From positions 186,001-250,000 of the forward strand of contig BDIU01000287.1 of the NCBI GenBank assembly GCA_002118135.1: DNA of 64,000 nt. Reading direction: 5' to 3'. The translations under genes were made by a program, and so were the position numbers. Positions within the stretch are counted from its first letter, which is position 1, and every line of letters starts with the position of its first letter. The notes beneath the pieces are model-generated. The model searched no databases, was not told the origin of the DNA, and worked only from the letters and a program-made list of their open reading frames with translations. This document shows positions 35,235-47,458 of the stretch, one piece after another. Source of the stretch: Trebouxia sp. TZW2008 (lineage: Eukaryota > Chlorophyta > Trebouxiophyceae > Trebouxiales > Trebouxiaceae).

Positions 35235-38200
35235 TCATATCATGGACTGCACAGAAGAAGCATTGTACACCCTCCATATGGTCTCTCCCAGCAGATTTGC
35301 AACTGACAGCACAGTCAGCTCTGGGAAGTGATCCTTCTCCTTGACGGGAATAGTGTTTGCAATGATGACTTCTTGGAACACACCGCTGCTGAGGCGTTGA
35401 GTGGCTGGTGGGCTCAGCACAGCATGAGTGGCACAAGCATACACCTCCCTGGCCCCTTCAGCATGCAGTACCTGAACAAACAGAAAGTGTCAGCTCAGCC
35501 CCAAAGCCAACTGCAATAAGATCCCCCGGGATGCATACAGCAGCATCATTGCACCAACATATGATTTGCAGCACAAATGCTTAGTTTCACGCTTGTTTCC
35601 GACCAGCGCTGCGAACTTAACGCACAATGCATGCAGAGGCCGCATGGTCTAGAGGCGCTGACAATCACAGTGCAAACAGCAATTGCTGGAAACCCACCAT
35701 TCCTGCTTTTGCTGTTGCAGCATAGCGTGACATCTACTAGCACATGTACAGAAGATGTCTACATTGCACAAGACAGCACCTCACAGCATGCTGTATTTGC
35801 ACAGAAATGACAACGCAGCATCAGTGCATGTAGTGTAGCAAGCTGGTACACTTGCCTTGGCTGCATTGGTAATAGTCCCAGCTGTGTCAATCATGTCATC
35901 TACCAGGACAGCCACCTTGTCCTTGACATCACCAATGAGGTTCATGACCTCTGATACATTGTGTGATGATCTCCTTTTGTCCACAATGGCGAGTGGCGCA
36001 TCATTCAACTGCAGAACATATTGCATGATGACTCCAAGGCAACATTGCGAGGGTGTGTTGGCGTGCATTGGCGTCAGACGTCACCAAATGGAGTCCTAAG
36101 AATGACTGCCTGTAAACTTACTGCCTTCACATTAGACACAAACCAAGGGCAAAGCCCAATTGCAGCCACAGCACAAACGCTGCCTGCCAGCAAACACTGC
36201 AACAAAGCTGACGTACCTTTTTGGCGAAGGCTCTTGCTCTGGCAACGCCACCGACATCAGGTGAGACAACGACCAGGTCTCCTGTTGAAATGCGTTTGCT
36301 TGCCAAGTAGTCAAGAATGACTGAGTCACCGTACACATGGTCCACTGGGATGTCAAAGTAACCCACACACTGCCCAGAGTGCAGATCCATTGCAAGCACC
36401 CTGTCCGCACCTGCAGTCCAGCATTGTCACTCATTGCAGAACAGCTGAGAGTGTTGTCAGCAATGACAAGACATTAAAGGGACTCATTATGCTTCACCCT
36501 GTTTGTGACTTCAAGATTTCAGAGGCAAGCACGTCGATATGTTCAACAGTGGGGCATTGAGACAATAAAAAAGCATCTAGCCACACGTCAAAGACAGCAC
36601 ACTGGACATTCACTTATGTCCCAGCCCACAAATTGCAGACGATCCAAATGTCACTACAACTGTTCTTGCCCGTACAGGTCGTCATGGAGCGAATGTTTAC
36701 CTGCTTCTGTCAGCAGATTGGCTGTGAGCTTAGCTGCAATGGATTCCCGGCCCTGTGTCTTGCGATCTGCCCTGGCGTACCCAAAGTAAGGCATAACAGC
36801 TGTGATAGACCGCGCTGATGCCCTTTTGCAGGCATCAATCATGATGAGCAGCTCCATCAAGGAGTCATTCACAGGGGGGCAGGTGGGCTGGATCAGGAAG
36901 ACATCACACCCTCGTATTGACTCCTGTCACCCACAGCACTGAGTTGCTGCTGCAGCTTGTTACTCAAGTTCTTGCACAGGATCTGGTGTTGCTACTGAAG
37001 CCTTGCCCAGAACTGAATGTTGCTTGCACAAATCAAGCCATGCTCATGATGCGGTGCTTTTCAACTGCAGGGAGAGCACTGCGCTCCGGCTCAAGGCGGA
37101 GCTTTGATTGTGCTGTACAGCTCCAGCGCCTTGCCCCTTGCCAAACAACAACTGCTGCACAATGCATAGTCGCCTCTTGAAACTGCATTGCATTTTGGCT
37201 GCTGTGCTTTGCCGGCATTGGGCAGTTATGGTGAAGCAAAACAGCTGCGGATCGCTTGAAGGTGAGCAGTTTGTTTGTACTTACCTCTCTTGAGCTCCAC
37301 ACTCACTGCTGGTTCATAGATTGTGCAGGTGGTGCCGGGGAAAGATGGCTATGCTGGCACGTTGACTTTGTGCAATGACTCTATAGTCATGAATGCTTGT
37401 GGTGATGAGATAATTGGACATCATCAGACATTATGAATGCTGCGGTGATGTCTGATGATCTCGTCGTCACAAGCATGCATGACTATGAAGTCATTGCCCA
37501 AAGTCAATGTGTCAGCATAGCCATCTTTTCTTGGCACCCTTGCACAATCCATGGACCAGCAGTGTGGAGTTTAAGCGAGATAAGTATTTGTGTCAAGCCA
37601 TGCGCAAGGCAAGCCAATGAGTGTAGAAATCCGAGCGTTGCGATGCAGTCTGCTAAGGAGCTGCAGAACATGCTCAAGGAAAGCACCTGGACTTGCACAT
37701 AGATCTCTCCATCTGCAAACCGCTTGATCTTGATGCCACCCAGGTCTAGGCCAAGATAGCAGGCTACCTCATGAGCTAGCGCCTGCATGGCAAATGTAGA
37801 TTTTGACAGTGCTTGCTTGCTTGGCATGAGGCAAAGCAACAAAGCTGTATGTGCATTAGACGTACTGCACTTTTGAGAGCAAGCATGCACATTGGACTCA
37901 CTGCACACCTTGGACCCAAAGATTAGGCATGAATAAGGATAGTGCCCCAAAACATACCGGATTGGCAGTTCCAGCGAACAATCGCAGCCGATTTGGCAAT
38001 ATGTGTCTGGGCTGCCTATACAACTGATTTGAAGCGCTGTGTTGGCTTTCTGCTGGAAACGCATCTCGCCATAGGGGTTTCTCAAGGACTGGCTTGGCAG
38101 TTCCCACAGCACTGCCGTTTGTGTGTGTGGATGGAGCCACAACAGCCTTGCAGGGCTTTGCTGCCCTCTGCTGCCTTGACGTCCTCTGCTGCCTTGACGT

Positions 38201-38308
38201 CCTCTGCTGCCTTGACCTTGCTTTTCCAATGTGGCTAATCTGCTCAGCAGGTGAGGGTATGAACTGCCTTGCGCATGGTATCACAGTGAGAACATCAATT
38301 CTATGCAC
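35235..38308 (-). CDS. PRS: ribose-phosphate pyrophosphokinase (PRPP synthase)
   Basis: The enzyme makes PRPP from ribose 5-phosphate and ATP for nucleotide, His and Trp synthesis. Exons, complement of 38308..37958 (5' limit uncertain), 37687..37782, 36701..36923, 36217..36410, 35856..36008 and 35235..35471, cover the whole catalytic protein. Landmarks are [26 protein letters not shown], the ATP region [36 protein letters not shown], the flexible loop [13 protein letters not shown], the PRPP loop [16 protein letters not shown] and the end [12 protein letters not shown]. The intron after 35856 starts with GC. About 90 residues precede the core, including a 3x18-bp repeat encoding RQQRTS units. 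They could be a plastid transit peptide, but the first exon and start are unresolved, and more 5' exons may lie up to about 38800. Confidence 0.9.
37377..37492. repeat. imperfect inverted repeat in a PRS intron
   Basis: Arms 37377-37432 and 37448-37492 are reverse complements over about 45 bp with some mismatches and one indel, around a 15-base loop. They could form a long RNA hairpin or be a small foldback remnant. Confidence 0.65.
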
Positions 38309-40399
38309 TGCACGTGCAAGCTACCTGACTAAAAGCTCTGCTTGTATTACTCTGGAATTGGCTCATACTGCCAGCACCTGCACGACAGCAAACGTGGCTA
38401 AGAGTCGAAAGCAGACGTGACCCTTGACATTGCATAGGCAAAGCCTTGAGTGAGACTCACCCAGCATCTCAGCCATCCGCCTGGCAGATACTCAGGTCAA
38501 GGCGCGCCAGCCAGCTTAGCGGAAGGTGGTAGGAGCAGCTGAACAATTGCGCCGGGCAACAACGCTTTCGCAACGGCAAGCTGGCAAGCTTGACAGCAGC
38601 AATAGAGCTCAAGATTCAAAACCCCGAGGTATGCCTTCGAGTCCTTGGCTTGTGAACTAGGACAATTGTGTAAGGCTGATCGAGTGGAATGAAAAATGTC
38701 TGTTCGAGACGCAAAGGAAAGCAAGGGAGGCCTGATTCACAGCGCTTTTGAGCGCCGTTTACAGCAGACGGCGCACCAATTACAAACGGTGTTGTGACTG
38801 TCACGTGCTGGGGTGTCTTCGGTCATGCTGCTTCGTTGTCTTTGCTCAGGCGCATAAAAAGCACAAATGCACGGCACATTCATAATTTGCTGCTCGGGCC
38901 GCACAGATTCATCAGATCGATATGTTTCGCTAACAGCAAAAAGCAGTCGTGCGACGGGAATTTCAAGATCACAGGCGGAGCAGCTGCTGGTTTACGGAAT
39001 TTTGCGCCAAGCACTACGCTTTTAGCATCTCACAGACCATTCGAGCAAATTTTACAGTTTGATGCGCTGCTGTGCACCAATAAGCAACAGTTGCATGGCT
39101 GAGCGTGAACGAAACTCGCTTTGTTCTTGTTCCAAGTTGCGTACACATACCATCATCATCGTGCAGCGTTAACCCTCACGTACGCCTGTGGTGAAATAAA
39201 AGATGCAGCATTGGCTCTCGGTTGTGCCTGCTGTGATGAAACAAAAATTGGGCAGAGCTGGGTTTATTTTAAGGTATGGAGTGACAGGTATGGACGACGT
39301 GTCACTGCATCATTTTGATATGCGACAGCTTGGCCTAGACTGTGAGGTGTTTGTGCTGTACCCATTCCCGTCAGACCAGAGGTCACCAGAGGTGCAAGGT
39401 GACAGTACTCCTGCACGCGCACGTCATTGTGGGCTTCATAGAAGATTCAGTCAGACTTTCGTTTGTTCCCTCATGCATGATGCTTTCTGAAAGCCATGAG
39501 CACGTGCAAGGTCCTGAGGTGCAGCAGGATATAAGTGTAGGTGAGCTGTACTCCGCTGCCCCCTTTGCGATTGCAGATGACAACAGCTGTCAGCACTGCA
39601 CCCTCCCTGCTACTCAAGTGTCAAATTCCCTTCCCATCCGGACACTTGTGTGCCCATTATTGACTTCGCCACAGGCAGGCATCACTACTACTTGTGCAGG
39701 CACAGGGCCTCTCTGATTCCGCAAGAGACTTATGAGCTTCTGTTCACAAAGTCTTCTGCCTTATGATGTGTTGCAATGACTCAAAACCGCTACAAGAGAT
39801 GCGGTGAATCATCAATATGTGCGCATGGCCCTCACCAGCTTGGTCACATGGGAGCGCGCTACCTTGCAATAATTCAGAAGTTATACTGACTCAGCTGCCC
39901 TGTGTGGAACATCATATGCCCATGTGCCTCACCAAGCTTGCCACTAGTCAGTAGCAGTGCCTTGCAGCATGTGTACACGCCTTGAGACTATGCTCCAGCG
40001 TCTGAAGGTCATAGCAAGCAAGGGCTAGCAATCAAAGTACTAGCAGCAAAAACTGTGACAGGCTTGGATTGTGAATGATGGTGCGGTGTTAGACCTGGTG
40101 TTTTGGCGTGAGTCCCCATCACCACAATCACACAACTTTGGCACACAATATTGATTGGGGTCGTTCAGACGAAAAGCAAGCGGGCATCTTTTCCGAGGCT
40201 TCCAGCATAGAATGCTCAGATGCAATTGTGCCCAGTGTCAATGCAGCAAAACGCTGAAAGTACATCATATAAGGTTAAAGATATACAAAATCCTGGTGGG
40301 AAAGACACATGGCACACTTACGTACAAGTGCGGGAGCCTTAGGCATGCCAAGCATTTCGCTACAGCTGGGTGCAAGTTTTGCAACGTTTCTTGGAAGGT
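38309..40399. other. region without a confident gene
   Basis: The first ~800 bp are CpG-rich and probably hold the PRS 5' exon and promoter. A plus-strand ORF at about 39203-39490 encodes GRAGFILRYGVTGMDDVSLH and further protein-like residues. Another plus frame, 39342-39716, is open for 124 codons. Neither matches a family I know, and they overlap, so at most one is real. The rest, 39720-40399, shows nothing. Confidence 0.3.
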
Positions 40400-41840
40400 A
40401 CCTGCTGCTTCTTTCAGCTTCTTCGAGCATCGGCTCGAGCGCGGGGGCGCAAATTTTTGTTTTCGAGTAGATCAGCTTCGTTTAATCTTCGCCAAGTCAG
40501 AGGTGGCCAAGCCCTCGAATATTGTAACTGAAAAGGGTAAGATTAGGTCAAATGCTGGGTAAAACCCTACCACCCTTCGTAGCAAGACGCTTTGTCGCCC
40601 GACTACACCCGCGCAGAGCCTCAAAAGCGACCGAGATCTTGGGCTTGACGGCACTGGGTGACTTGGTCGGGCTGATTAGCAATCCATCACTTCGCAAGCG
40701 GGACAGGGAGCTGACGGCTGCGTATCCTCGTTGACTCGCTATCATACTTTGGTCGGTGATTTTTCGACATAACAAGCCCGAGCCCATGTCTGTCTAAGTG
40801 GAATCGACTGCGAAGGCAAGCATCTAAAGTCTGGTTTCGGAGCCACGAGTTACCAGTCCCATATGGACAGGGGGCTTGGTTGAATGGCAAAGAATGTATG
40901 TGTCGACAGCGCCGCTGTGTCGTTCGATTACGGCTCGTCGAACAACTACAGGACGGACTGTCAGTGCAAGAGCAGTAGGATCCGGGAATGTCCCGGTTCG
41001 AGGCCATCATCCGTCACAGTCGGAACTGGCTTTGGTGACATTGTTCCCCGGCGAGAACGGCTACTACTAGTTTGATGTTGGTCAACTAGTGACTAGGGGC
41101 ACGTCGGTATGATGACATATTCTGGCTGTCATTTCTGGGATCTAGTCTTCACTGGTAGTGTTGCTTACAGCTCGGACAGAAAGCGCTTGACCTTTGAGCA
41201 GCTCTGGGCAGTCTCGGCAACGACAAGGTGCTTCTCTACTGGCACCCCGTCACACCCGGCGCTATAATCTACTACATAACATCATCGCGCACCGAGATCC
41301 TGTCAAGGATGAATGCCGAGGGCATCGAGTCGTTGATCAAGAGCAAGCTGTTGACAGATGAGGAGAAGCTTGTGCCAAGCACTCTGTGGTGGAATTTGAC
41401 CGTACCACCAGACTTCGACGGTGGTGCGCGAGGTCGACTGCCGTTCAGTGCGGACGAAGCGACATTCAGAGATGTGGTGGCTCAAGCGGCGTGCTGGGTG
41501 CTGTCTGAGAATATAGCACAGTCTATATTTAGGGTTTAGGGCTTTCAATGAAAATGCTACATCTATGAATCTGGAATGCTTATGACTTTCTTGATTGCAA
41601 GCAGACCCGTTTGTTTGTGTACAACTTTGTTCTGTAAGCTGGGGGTGTTCGATGAACCTGATCTTCTAAAGTCCCGTGACCTGCAGCTTTGGGAGATGTT
41701 GCTGACGGTGTTTTGGCAACCAAGCCCTACACGCATACCCTGTAGTGTGTTATCATGGGCAACTACACCCGCGGCAGAGCCTCAAAAGCGACCGAGACCT
41801 CGGGCCTGGCGACACTGGGCCGGTTAGCAATTCATTAATA
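40400..41840. other. CpG-rich island flanked by direct repeats
   Basis: This stretch has visibly more CG pairs and fewer TGCA words than its neighbours. Near-identical segments at about 40600-40693 and 41763-41838 share ACTACACCCGCG, GCAGAGCCTCAAAAGCGACC and TTAGCAAT, with small indels, in the same orientation. The 1.07 kb between them carries short open frames, the best at 41228-41539. It could be an inserted element with terminal direct repeats, a tandemly duplicated gene fragment, or foreign DNA. Confidence 0.5.
41228..41539 (+). CDS. unrecognised ORF, probable gene fragment
   Basis: A 103-codon frame between the direct repeats reads like a real domain: HPVTPGAIIYYITSSRTEIL, then LTDEEKLVPSTLWWNLTVPP and LPFSADEATFRDVVAQAAC. 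Its first methionine is probably not the true start. The frame is open upstream to about 41200, and an acceptor-like GGGCAG at 41208-41213 would allow an upstream exon. Wobble positions are richer in G and C than in neighbouring genes. I cannot name the family. No other domain of a complete gene is found nearby. Confidence 0.4.
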   Translation: MLLYWHPVTPGAIIYYITSSRTEILSRMNAEGIESLIKSKLLTDEEKLVPSTLWWNLTVPPDFDGGARGRLPFSADEATFRDVVAQAACWVLSENIAQSIFRV

Positions 41841-42450
41841 GCAATTTATCTGACAACTGTGGTACGCTGACAGACTGCAAATTTGCCAAAAGTAGCCCTG
41901 TTGGTGCATGGCCATTCATGTGACCACCCGTCATTGTGATCAGAAGGCTACTGCTTGCCTTATTAGCTGCTACAGTTATGACTGGCTACATGCTGCGTGT
42001 ACTTAGTTGATTATGTGGCTGTGCAGATAGGAACTTAGAATAGTCAACTCTGTGATAATGAGCTGAATGCACCCTGTGGCTCTGTTCAGGTAAGTTGGCA
42101 CATTCAATTGTTTTGAAATGTTCAAGCCATGACATTCATGAGCACGCAGAGCATCTTGAAACCCTGCAAGTTCGCCAACGCAGCAGTCACATGTTGCATG
42201 CACATGCCTTATACTACAGATCAGCAAGCGCTGGCACTATGTTTGGTCAGCTTGCTTTGAGCTTTCTGACACTGCCATGTATCAGTGTAGACAAGTCTTC
42301 ATCAGTCATTCTTGCACAGAATTGTCATCTTGCTTGCATGGGCACATGTACAGCTTTACACCATTTGCATGACTTGTGCAACACATATGTACATGACTGC
42401 TGTTTCTTTCTGTTGGCATTTGTTATGACTTCCTGAGTGTGGATCTGCAG
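41841..42450. other. no gene seen
   Basis: Low-CpG sequence with short ORFs only. If the expansin-like fragment has more exons they should be here, but I could not find a six-barrel domain. Confidence 0.35.
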
Positions 42451-42748
42451 AGCCCTTTGCATACATTGCCTTCAAAGCAATTGGATCCAGAATCCCACTG
42501 GCAGCCATGCAAATCCGCTTGTTTCCTGATGCTGACTGGCCTGCATGGCTCGAAGTGGTGCAGACTACTGGCAGATCATTACATATGCAACAGTGCCTAC
42601 AACACTTGATCCCACCAACCCACTTGACCTCAAAATCACTTGCTCAGATGGCAAGGTGCTTTATGAGTATGGGCTGATTCCAGCTGACATGTTTTGCAAT
42701 TTCCAAGATCCAGGCTGCAAGTATCACACTGGTACCGTCCAATGCTGA
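42451..42748 (+). pseudogene. expansin-like C-terminal fragment with a frameshift
   Basis: A CAG acceptor at 42448-42450 opens a frame reading EPFAYIAFKAIGSRIPLAAM then QIRLFPDADWPAW. The next part of the domain, RSGADYWQIITYATVPTTLD then LKITCSDGKVLYEYGLIP, is in the next frame and ends at TGA 42746-42748. The two frames meet near 42543 with no room for an intron, so one base is missing or extra. The pattern of a Trp-rich strand, a DYW segment, then a TxSDG strand resembles the expansin C-terminal carbohydrate-binding domain. The N-terminal barrel domain was not found. Either the gene decayed or the assembly has a one-base error and distant 5' exons. Confidence 0.5.
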
Positions 42749-44221
42749 AGCAGCTATGCTAGGATGATGAGCATCACGAGGAAGTCATGGCAAGGAACAA
42801 ATTGTTTAATTGGGTCTGGGAACAGGCTGCTTGATGTGGCATGGGTAATGTCAACATCTTAGGAGCGCAGGTCTGATCAGAGTCATGAGTCACAGCGCTT
42901 ACTAACCTCATGTACAGCTGAGCGTTCATAGCACAAATGGTGTCAACAAGCAATGATGATGCAAACCCAGAAACCACTGGCATTGCTCTCATGTGCATAC
43001 AGTGTGCACACTTGCCAGCAATGCCTCAGAACATCAGCGCTTTCTTGAAGAGCAATGGACTAGATGACTTGAGATGTCAGTGTCAGTCAAAGATCCAGCA
43101 CAGTCTAGGTGAACCATTTTGTCCAACAAGTTAGAGAAGTGTAGTGACCTGAGATTAACCTGGGAATTGCACGGCCTGAGATACTGTTTATCTTCAGCTG
43201 CGCTTCAGCAACAGTAGGTTTTTGGCAACTGTGTCAGTCTGGTCAAAGGCAGCGCACAGCTGCGATGCATTGTTTTGTTTACAATTCAGCTTCAGACTTC
43301 ATTCTGTACGCTTAATCACTCTGCTGTGCACCAGAGCAACTTTTGTACAGCTTCTAACAACTTTGTATTCAATCTATCAGCATGTCGCCGAGGTCAAGAA
43401 AAGCACATTTAGGCTGCAAATTTGCTTGATCATAGCTTGCTGCTGGTGCTAAGCATTTGAGCTGCATTTGTGTGTTCCTACTTCTGATGTGAAATATAGC
43501 GGTGTAAGGAATCAGCACCTCTCCATCCAGCTGCATGCCTTTCCTCATGCTCTATACCTGGTGAGAGCTGCACTCTCCAGACTGGAAATGTTGAGTTCCT
43601 CAGCGAAAATCTTTGCTGCTTTTCTACTCAAAGCAGGATAAATAGGGGCCCTATCAAACTGGTCTGCTGGAGCTTCAAAGATCAGTCATCCTGTGTTACT
43701 ATACAGGCCAGGCCTGAGGCATGCCAATGCGCATTGATTTCAATATCAACAGAAGTGATTGCAATTGCCACAATGCCCAGGTCATCTAGTGATGATGCCT
43801 GGTACGTGGACTTGCTGATCTTTTCACTTGCATGCATAACTCTTTGAAGTATCCAAAGACAAATTATATGATGCGCACATGCATCACCTACTTGGCAAAG
43901 TTGTATGCAATGACCAGCATGTAGCGAGTGTCACCTGGTGTAGTGTTTCAACAATTATGTCGCTTCTAAAGCTGCATGACAGAGGCAGTTCAAAGGTGCT
44001 TCAGGTCCTCTCACTGCTTTGCGCTTCACAGCGACCCCATGCGCCCATGGAACTGGCAGAAGCAACTGGCAATCAGACTGGCAATCGGCAACTTCATCTC
44101 GGCGGCGTTGTTAGTCATACAGACTCATCACTCTGCAAGCAAAGCCCGGTCTCGCGCATGCAGAAGGGTTACCTCCTACAACACGCAGCGCTTGAAGAGT
44201 TGAACAAGATCCAGCAGCAAA
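42749..44221. other. gene-free stretch upstream of eIF2-alpha
   Basis: Nothing coding is supported up to about 43870. An open frame at 43879-44253 runs into the eIF2-alpha start in another frame and may be 5' leader sequence. One dispersed-repeat copy lies at 43485-43570. Confidence 0.4.
43485..43570. repeat. diverged relative of the 26.8-27.1 kb foldback arm
   Basis: It shares the order AGCxGTGTxAGGAxTxAGCACCTC, CCATC, then CTCATxCxCTxTA with the right arm at about 27042-27105. About 70 percent of positions match by eye. Confidence 0.6.
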
Positions 44222-46817
44222 ATGTCGGTGCATCAAGACACTCGCATGTATGAGAGCAAGTACCCAGAAGTAGACGATGTGGTTATGGTGCAAGTGAAGT
44301 CTATCGCAGAGATGGGAGCCTACGTGTCCCTGCTGGAATACAATGGCATCGAAGGAATGATCTTGCTCTCAGAGCTGTCGCGAAGGCGTATCAGATCCAT
44401 CACAAAGCTTATCAAGGTGATCTTTCTGTTGCATTTTTTGCTTTTCAAGCACTCACCCACTGCAGCGCTGGCATCAATTGAAACATGTTCTTTCCCTACA
44501 TTCCAGGTTGGTCGGCAAGAGCCTGTCATGGTGCTCAGAGTTGACAAGGAGAAGGGCTACATTGATCTTTCCAAGCGACGTGTAGCTGCAGAGGACATAC
44601 AGGTGCAAAATCATATGGCTTATACCTCTGCATATGCCTGGACAGTGCTTGCATTGTGTCAGCGAAGCTGCAATAGCAGCAGTACGCGGATGCAAAAGCC
44701 TTGATAGGCTATACGCATTGGTCAATAACATGCATTGATAACTCACATGCATGTGTGACAGCTCAAGGTCTTGATCGTCAAATAGGCCACCTTACTCAGC
44801 CAACTGCGCAATGCAGAGAGTGTCTCATAGCCAGCAAGTTGTCTGTTTTGCCCTGTGGAATGACTCAGTATGCCGCTGTATGACACTTCCCAGATGGTGT
44901 GTCCGTTGATGGTTTCATCTGTAACTTTGCATGAGCTGTCAGCCATGTATGTGCAGGCTGCTGAAGAGAAGTACAACAAATCAAAGATGGTGCACAGCAT
45001 CATGCGGCATGTAGCAGAAACCACAGGCCAAGATCTAGAGCAGCTATACAGTCAGATAGGCTGGCCGCTATACAAGCTATATGGGCATGCATTTGAAGCC
45101 TTCAAGCAGATGGTCCAGGAGCCAGAACCTGTCTTTGCAAAGCTACAGGTGTGCATGCACTTCACAACACATGCATGTGAGAGCTGTTGCAGCTTGTCTG
45201 CAGCCTGTTTGTCGCAACTCAACTCAGCCTTATTGGCCATGCTGTCACAACTCTTGATTGCTGATTGCAACAGACTGCACTGAGTAGGTCAAGCAGCTCT
45301 TGGTAGCATGTGCATCCTCTGCATATGGTGCTTCAAGGCAGACAAGCAGCCTGAAGCTTGTGTGTCTGTGCAGGAATTGAATGGTGGTGAGCCTTTGCCA
45401 GTGTTGTCAGATGATGTGCGGACAGCCATCATGAAGAACATCACACGGCGAATGACACCTCAGCCGCTCAAAATCAGAGCAGACATTGACATGACATGTT
45501 TTGCTTATGACGGTGTGCTACATATACAGGTATTGCTCAAATACACAGATGCCTTAGCGCCATGCTTTGCGCTGCATCCGCATCTCGCTCTTGGTGACAA
45601 GTCCTGATGCATCTCTTGCTGTTGTCTTGTTGTGCGAGCAAATGCAACACCTGCATGCAAAGTTTACTTGCAGAATCTTCAAGCGAGTCTGCCTGCTGAT
45701 TTTTTGTTGCAAGTTTGTCATAAGAATTGCATTATGTAAAGCTGTTACTGTTCTATAAGGCTATTGATGAGAATGGTGGACATGCAGGATGCAATGCGAG
45801 CAGCCGGCAAATCTGGCACAGAGGATTGCCCAGTACAGATGAAGCTTGTAGCGCCGCCCTTGTATGTCTTGACAACTCAGACGCTGGACAAGAACAAGGG
45901 CATCCAGGTGTTGAATGATGCCATTGAGGTTGCAGAGCAGACCATTAAGAGCCATAAAGGCAACTTCAAAGTCAAAGAAGCCCCTAGGACAGTCAGTGAG
46001 CGGGATGACCTGCTTCTGCAATCGAAGGTGTGCTGCTTGGCTATTGATGCATCTTGCATGCGCCCACTTTACTCTTTTGGGACTCAGAGGTCACTTGGGC
46101 ATGAGAGTATCTGTGACACCACTCACACCTGAGCTGATGCACATGCTGCACAAGTCAGCACAGAATACAGAGTTTACAGTTTCTGTTGCTGTCGCTGGTG
46201 CTGTTGCATCTGTGTTGTACTGTAGCCTGAGCTGCAGCTGCGCTGTAAGTTGCTGACCACAGGTGCTGAGCATCAAGCAAAATCTTGTCCCGAAATTGAA
46301 TGTGACCACCTGAAACCTTTACTCTTTTGTTGACTTCCATGCAGTTCTGCTGAGAAGTTTTTGCTTACTGCCAGTGCTTGTCATTTCTGCTTTGTTTGGC
46401 TCTATTCATCATAGTCAGTGTTGGTGAGCGGGCAGATCAGGACTGAGCAAAGCATCACCGTTCCATCAGCATGCGCTGCACTGCTGCTGACTGCACCTTG
46501 CAACTTGCCTGTATTGCTTGGCATTTGCTGCAATGATCCGCACACCAGCATGCCCACTGCTACTGCTTCAAGCCTTGCCTTTGCACTTCAACAGGCCTGA
46601 ATTGCCATGGCAGTCGCCATGGGAGCAGGGCAATGCTAGCTGTTCCATTGTGTGGTGATTCAAGCAACCAAGGTTTATTGTGATCATTGTGCAGATGACA
46701 GAAGCAGAAAATGCCAACAAGGAAGTTGCGGGAGACTCTGACAGTGAAGATGACTTTGAGGAGGGTATGGGCGACATTGATGTAGAGAAGGCATCAGGCC
46801 TGACAATAGAGCAGTAG
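44222..46817 (+). CDS. eIF2alpha: translation initiation factor eIF2 alpha subunit
   Basis: eIF2-alpha is the regulatory subunit of the GTP-eIF2-Met-tRNA complex and is inhibited by phosphorylation on the family's Ser51. Exons 44222..44416, 44507..44602, 44957..45148, 45374..45529, 45788..46027 and 46695..46817 give 333 residues in phase 0 throughout. The S1 fold has [20 protein letters not shown], and the phosphorylation loop [14 protein letters not shown] is intact. Then come [58 protein letters not shown] and [13 protein letters not shown]. The acidic tail [18 protein letters not shown] is typical. The conserved loop suggests that stress-kinase control operates in this organism. Confidence 0.97.
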
Positions 46818-47458
46818 CACAGCTTCAGTACACAGCAAGCAGCAGCAACCCAACTCCCTGTTACATTGCCATGTTGATCGATCCCATTTGCAAAGACTGA
46901 ACCTATGCAACGACTGAGCCCTTCGGATTTGACTGTTCTGTCTAAATGCATCAGCTTGCATTCATGTAGTGACTGCAGTATTGTTGAGAAACTTCACTGC
47001 TTTGCATCAGACTCCTGCAACACTTGCCGCAAACTATCTTCTACTAGTGCATGGAAGCATTTACATGGCTGCCAGCTTGCGTGCTAGGCAATCTCCTGAT
47101 GACGTCAGGTTTGGATTGTGCCATCAGCAACAGGTATCAGAGTGCTTGTGACATCTCAGCGGCCCTGAAAACACAACATCGGACAGGCCGCTCCGTATAC
47201 TTTGTTCTGACAGGGAGGTTGTTGATTGAAAATCAGAATTCTGACATGAGGTTGTTGGTTGAAAATCAGAATTCAGAACCAAATAAACATGAGATCAAAT
47301 ACAAATGAGATCAGGCGTAGATATATCAATAGCTTGCTGAATTGGGCTGTGCACCTGGAACACTCTCCATGTGCCAATTGAACATCATACTGTCAGCTGG
47401 CACACAGTTTGCATAGTATACAGGTGCACCGCTTGCTATAGATACCATGAGTGCTGCT
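46818..47458. other. convergent 3' flanks of eIF2-alpha and the TSSC4-like gene
   Basis: No gene is seen. A tandem pair with GGTTGTTG and GAAAATCAGAATTC at 47215-47277 is the only structure noticed. Confidence 0.45.

Noticed and set aside
40990..41012. GGTTCGAGGCC, like a tRNA B box
   Set aside because: No acceptor, D or anticodon stems can be drawn around it, so it is not a tRNA.
42003..42436. Possible N-terminal expansin exons
   Set aside because: No Cys-rich or barrel-domain motif was found in any frame, so the fragment was not extended.
43879..44253. 124-codon ORF before eIF2-alpha, considered as a regulatory uORF or separate gene
   Set aside because: It has no family similarity and overlaps the eIF2-alpha start in another frame. 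There is no evidence that the leader extends that far.
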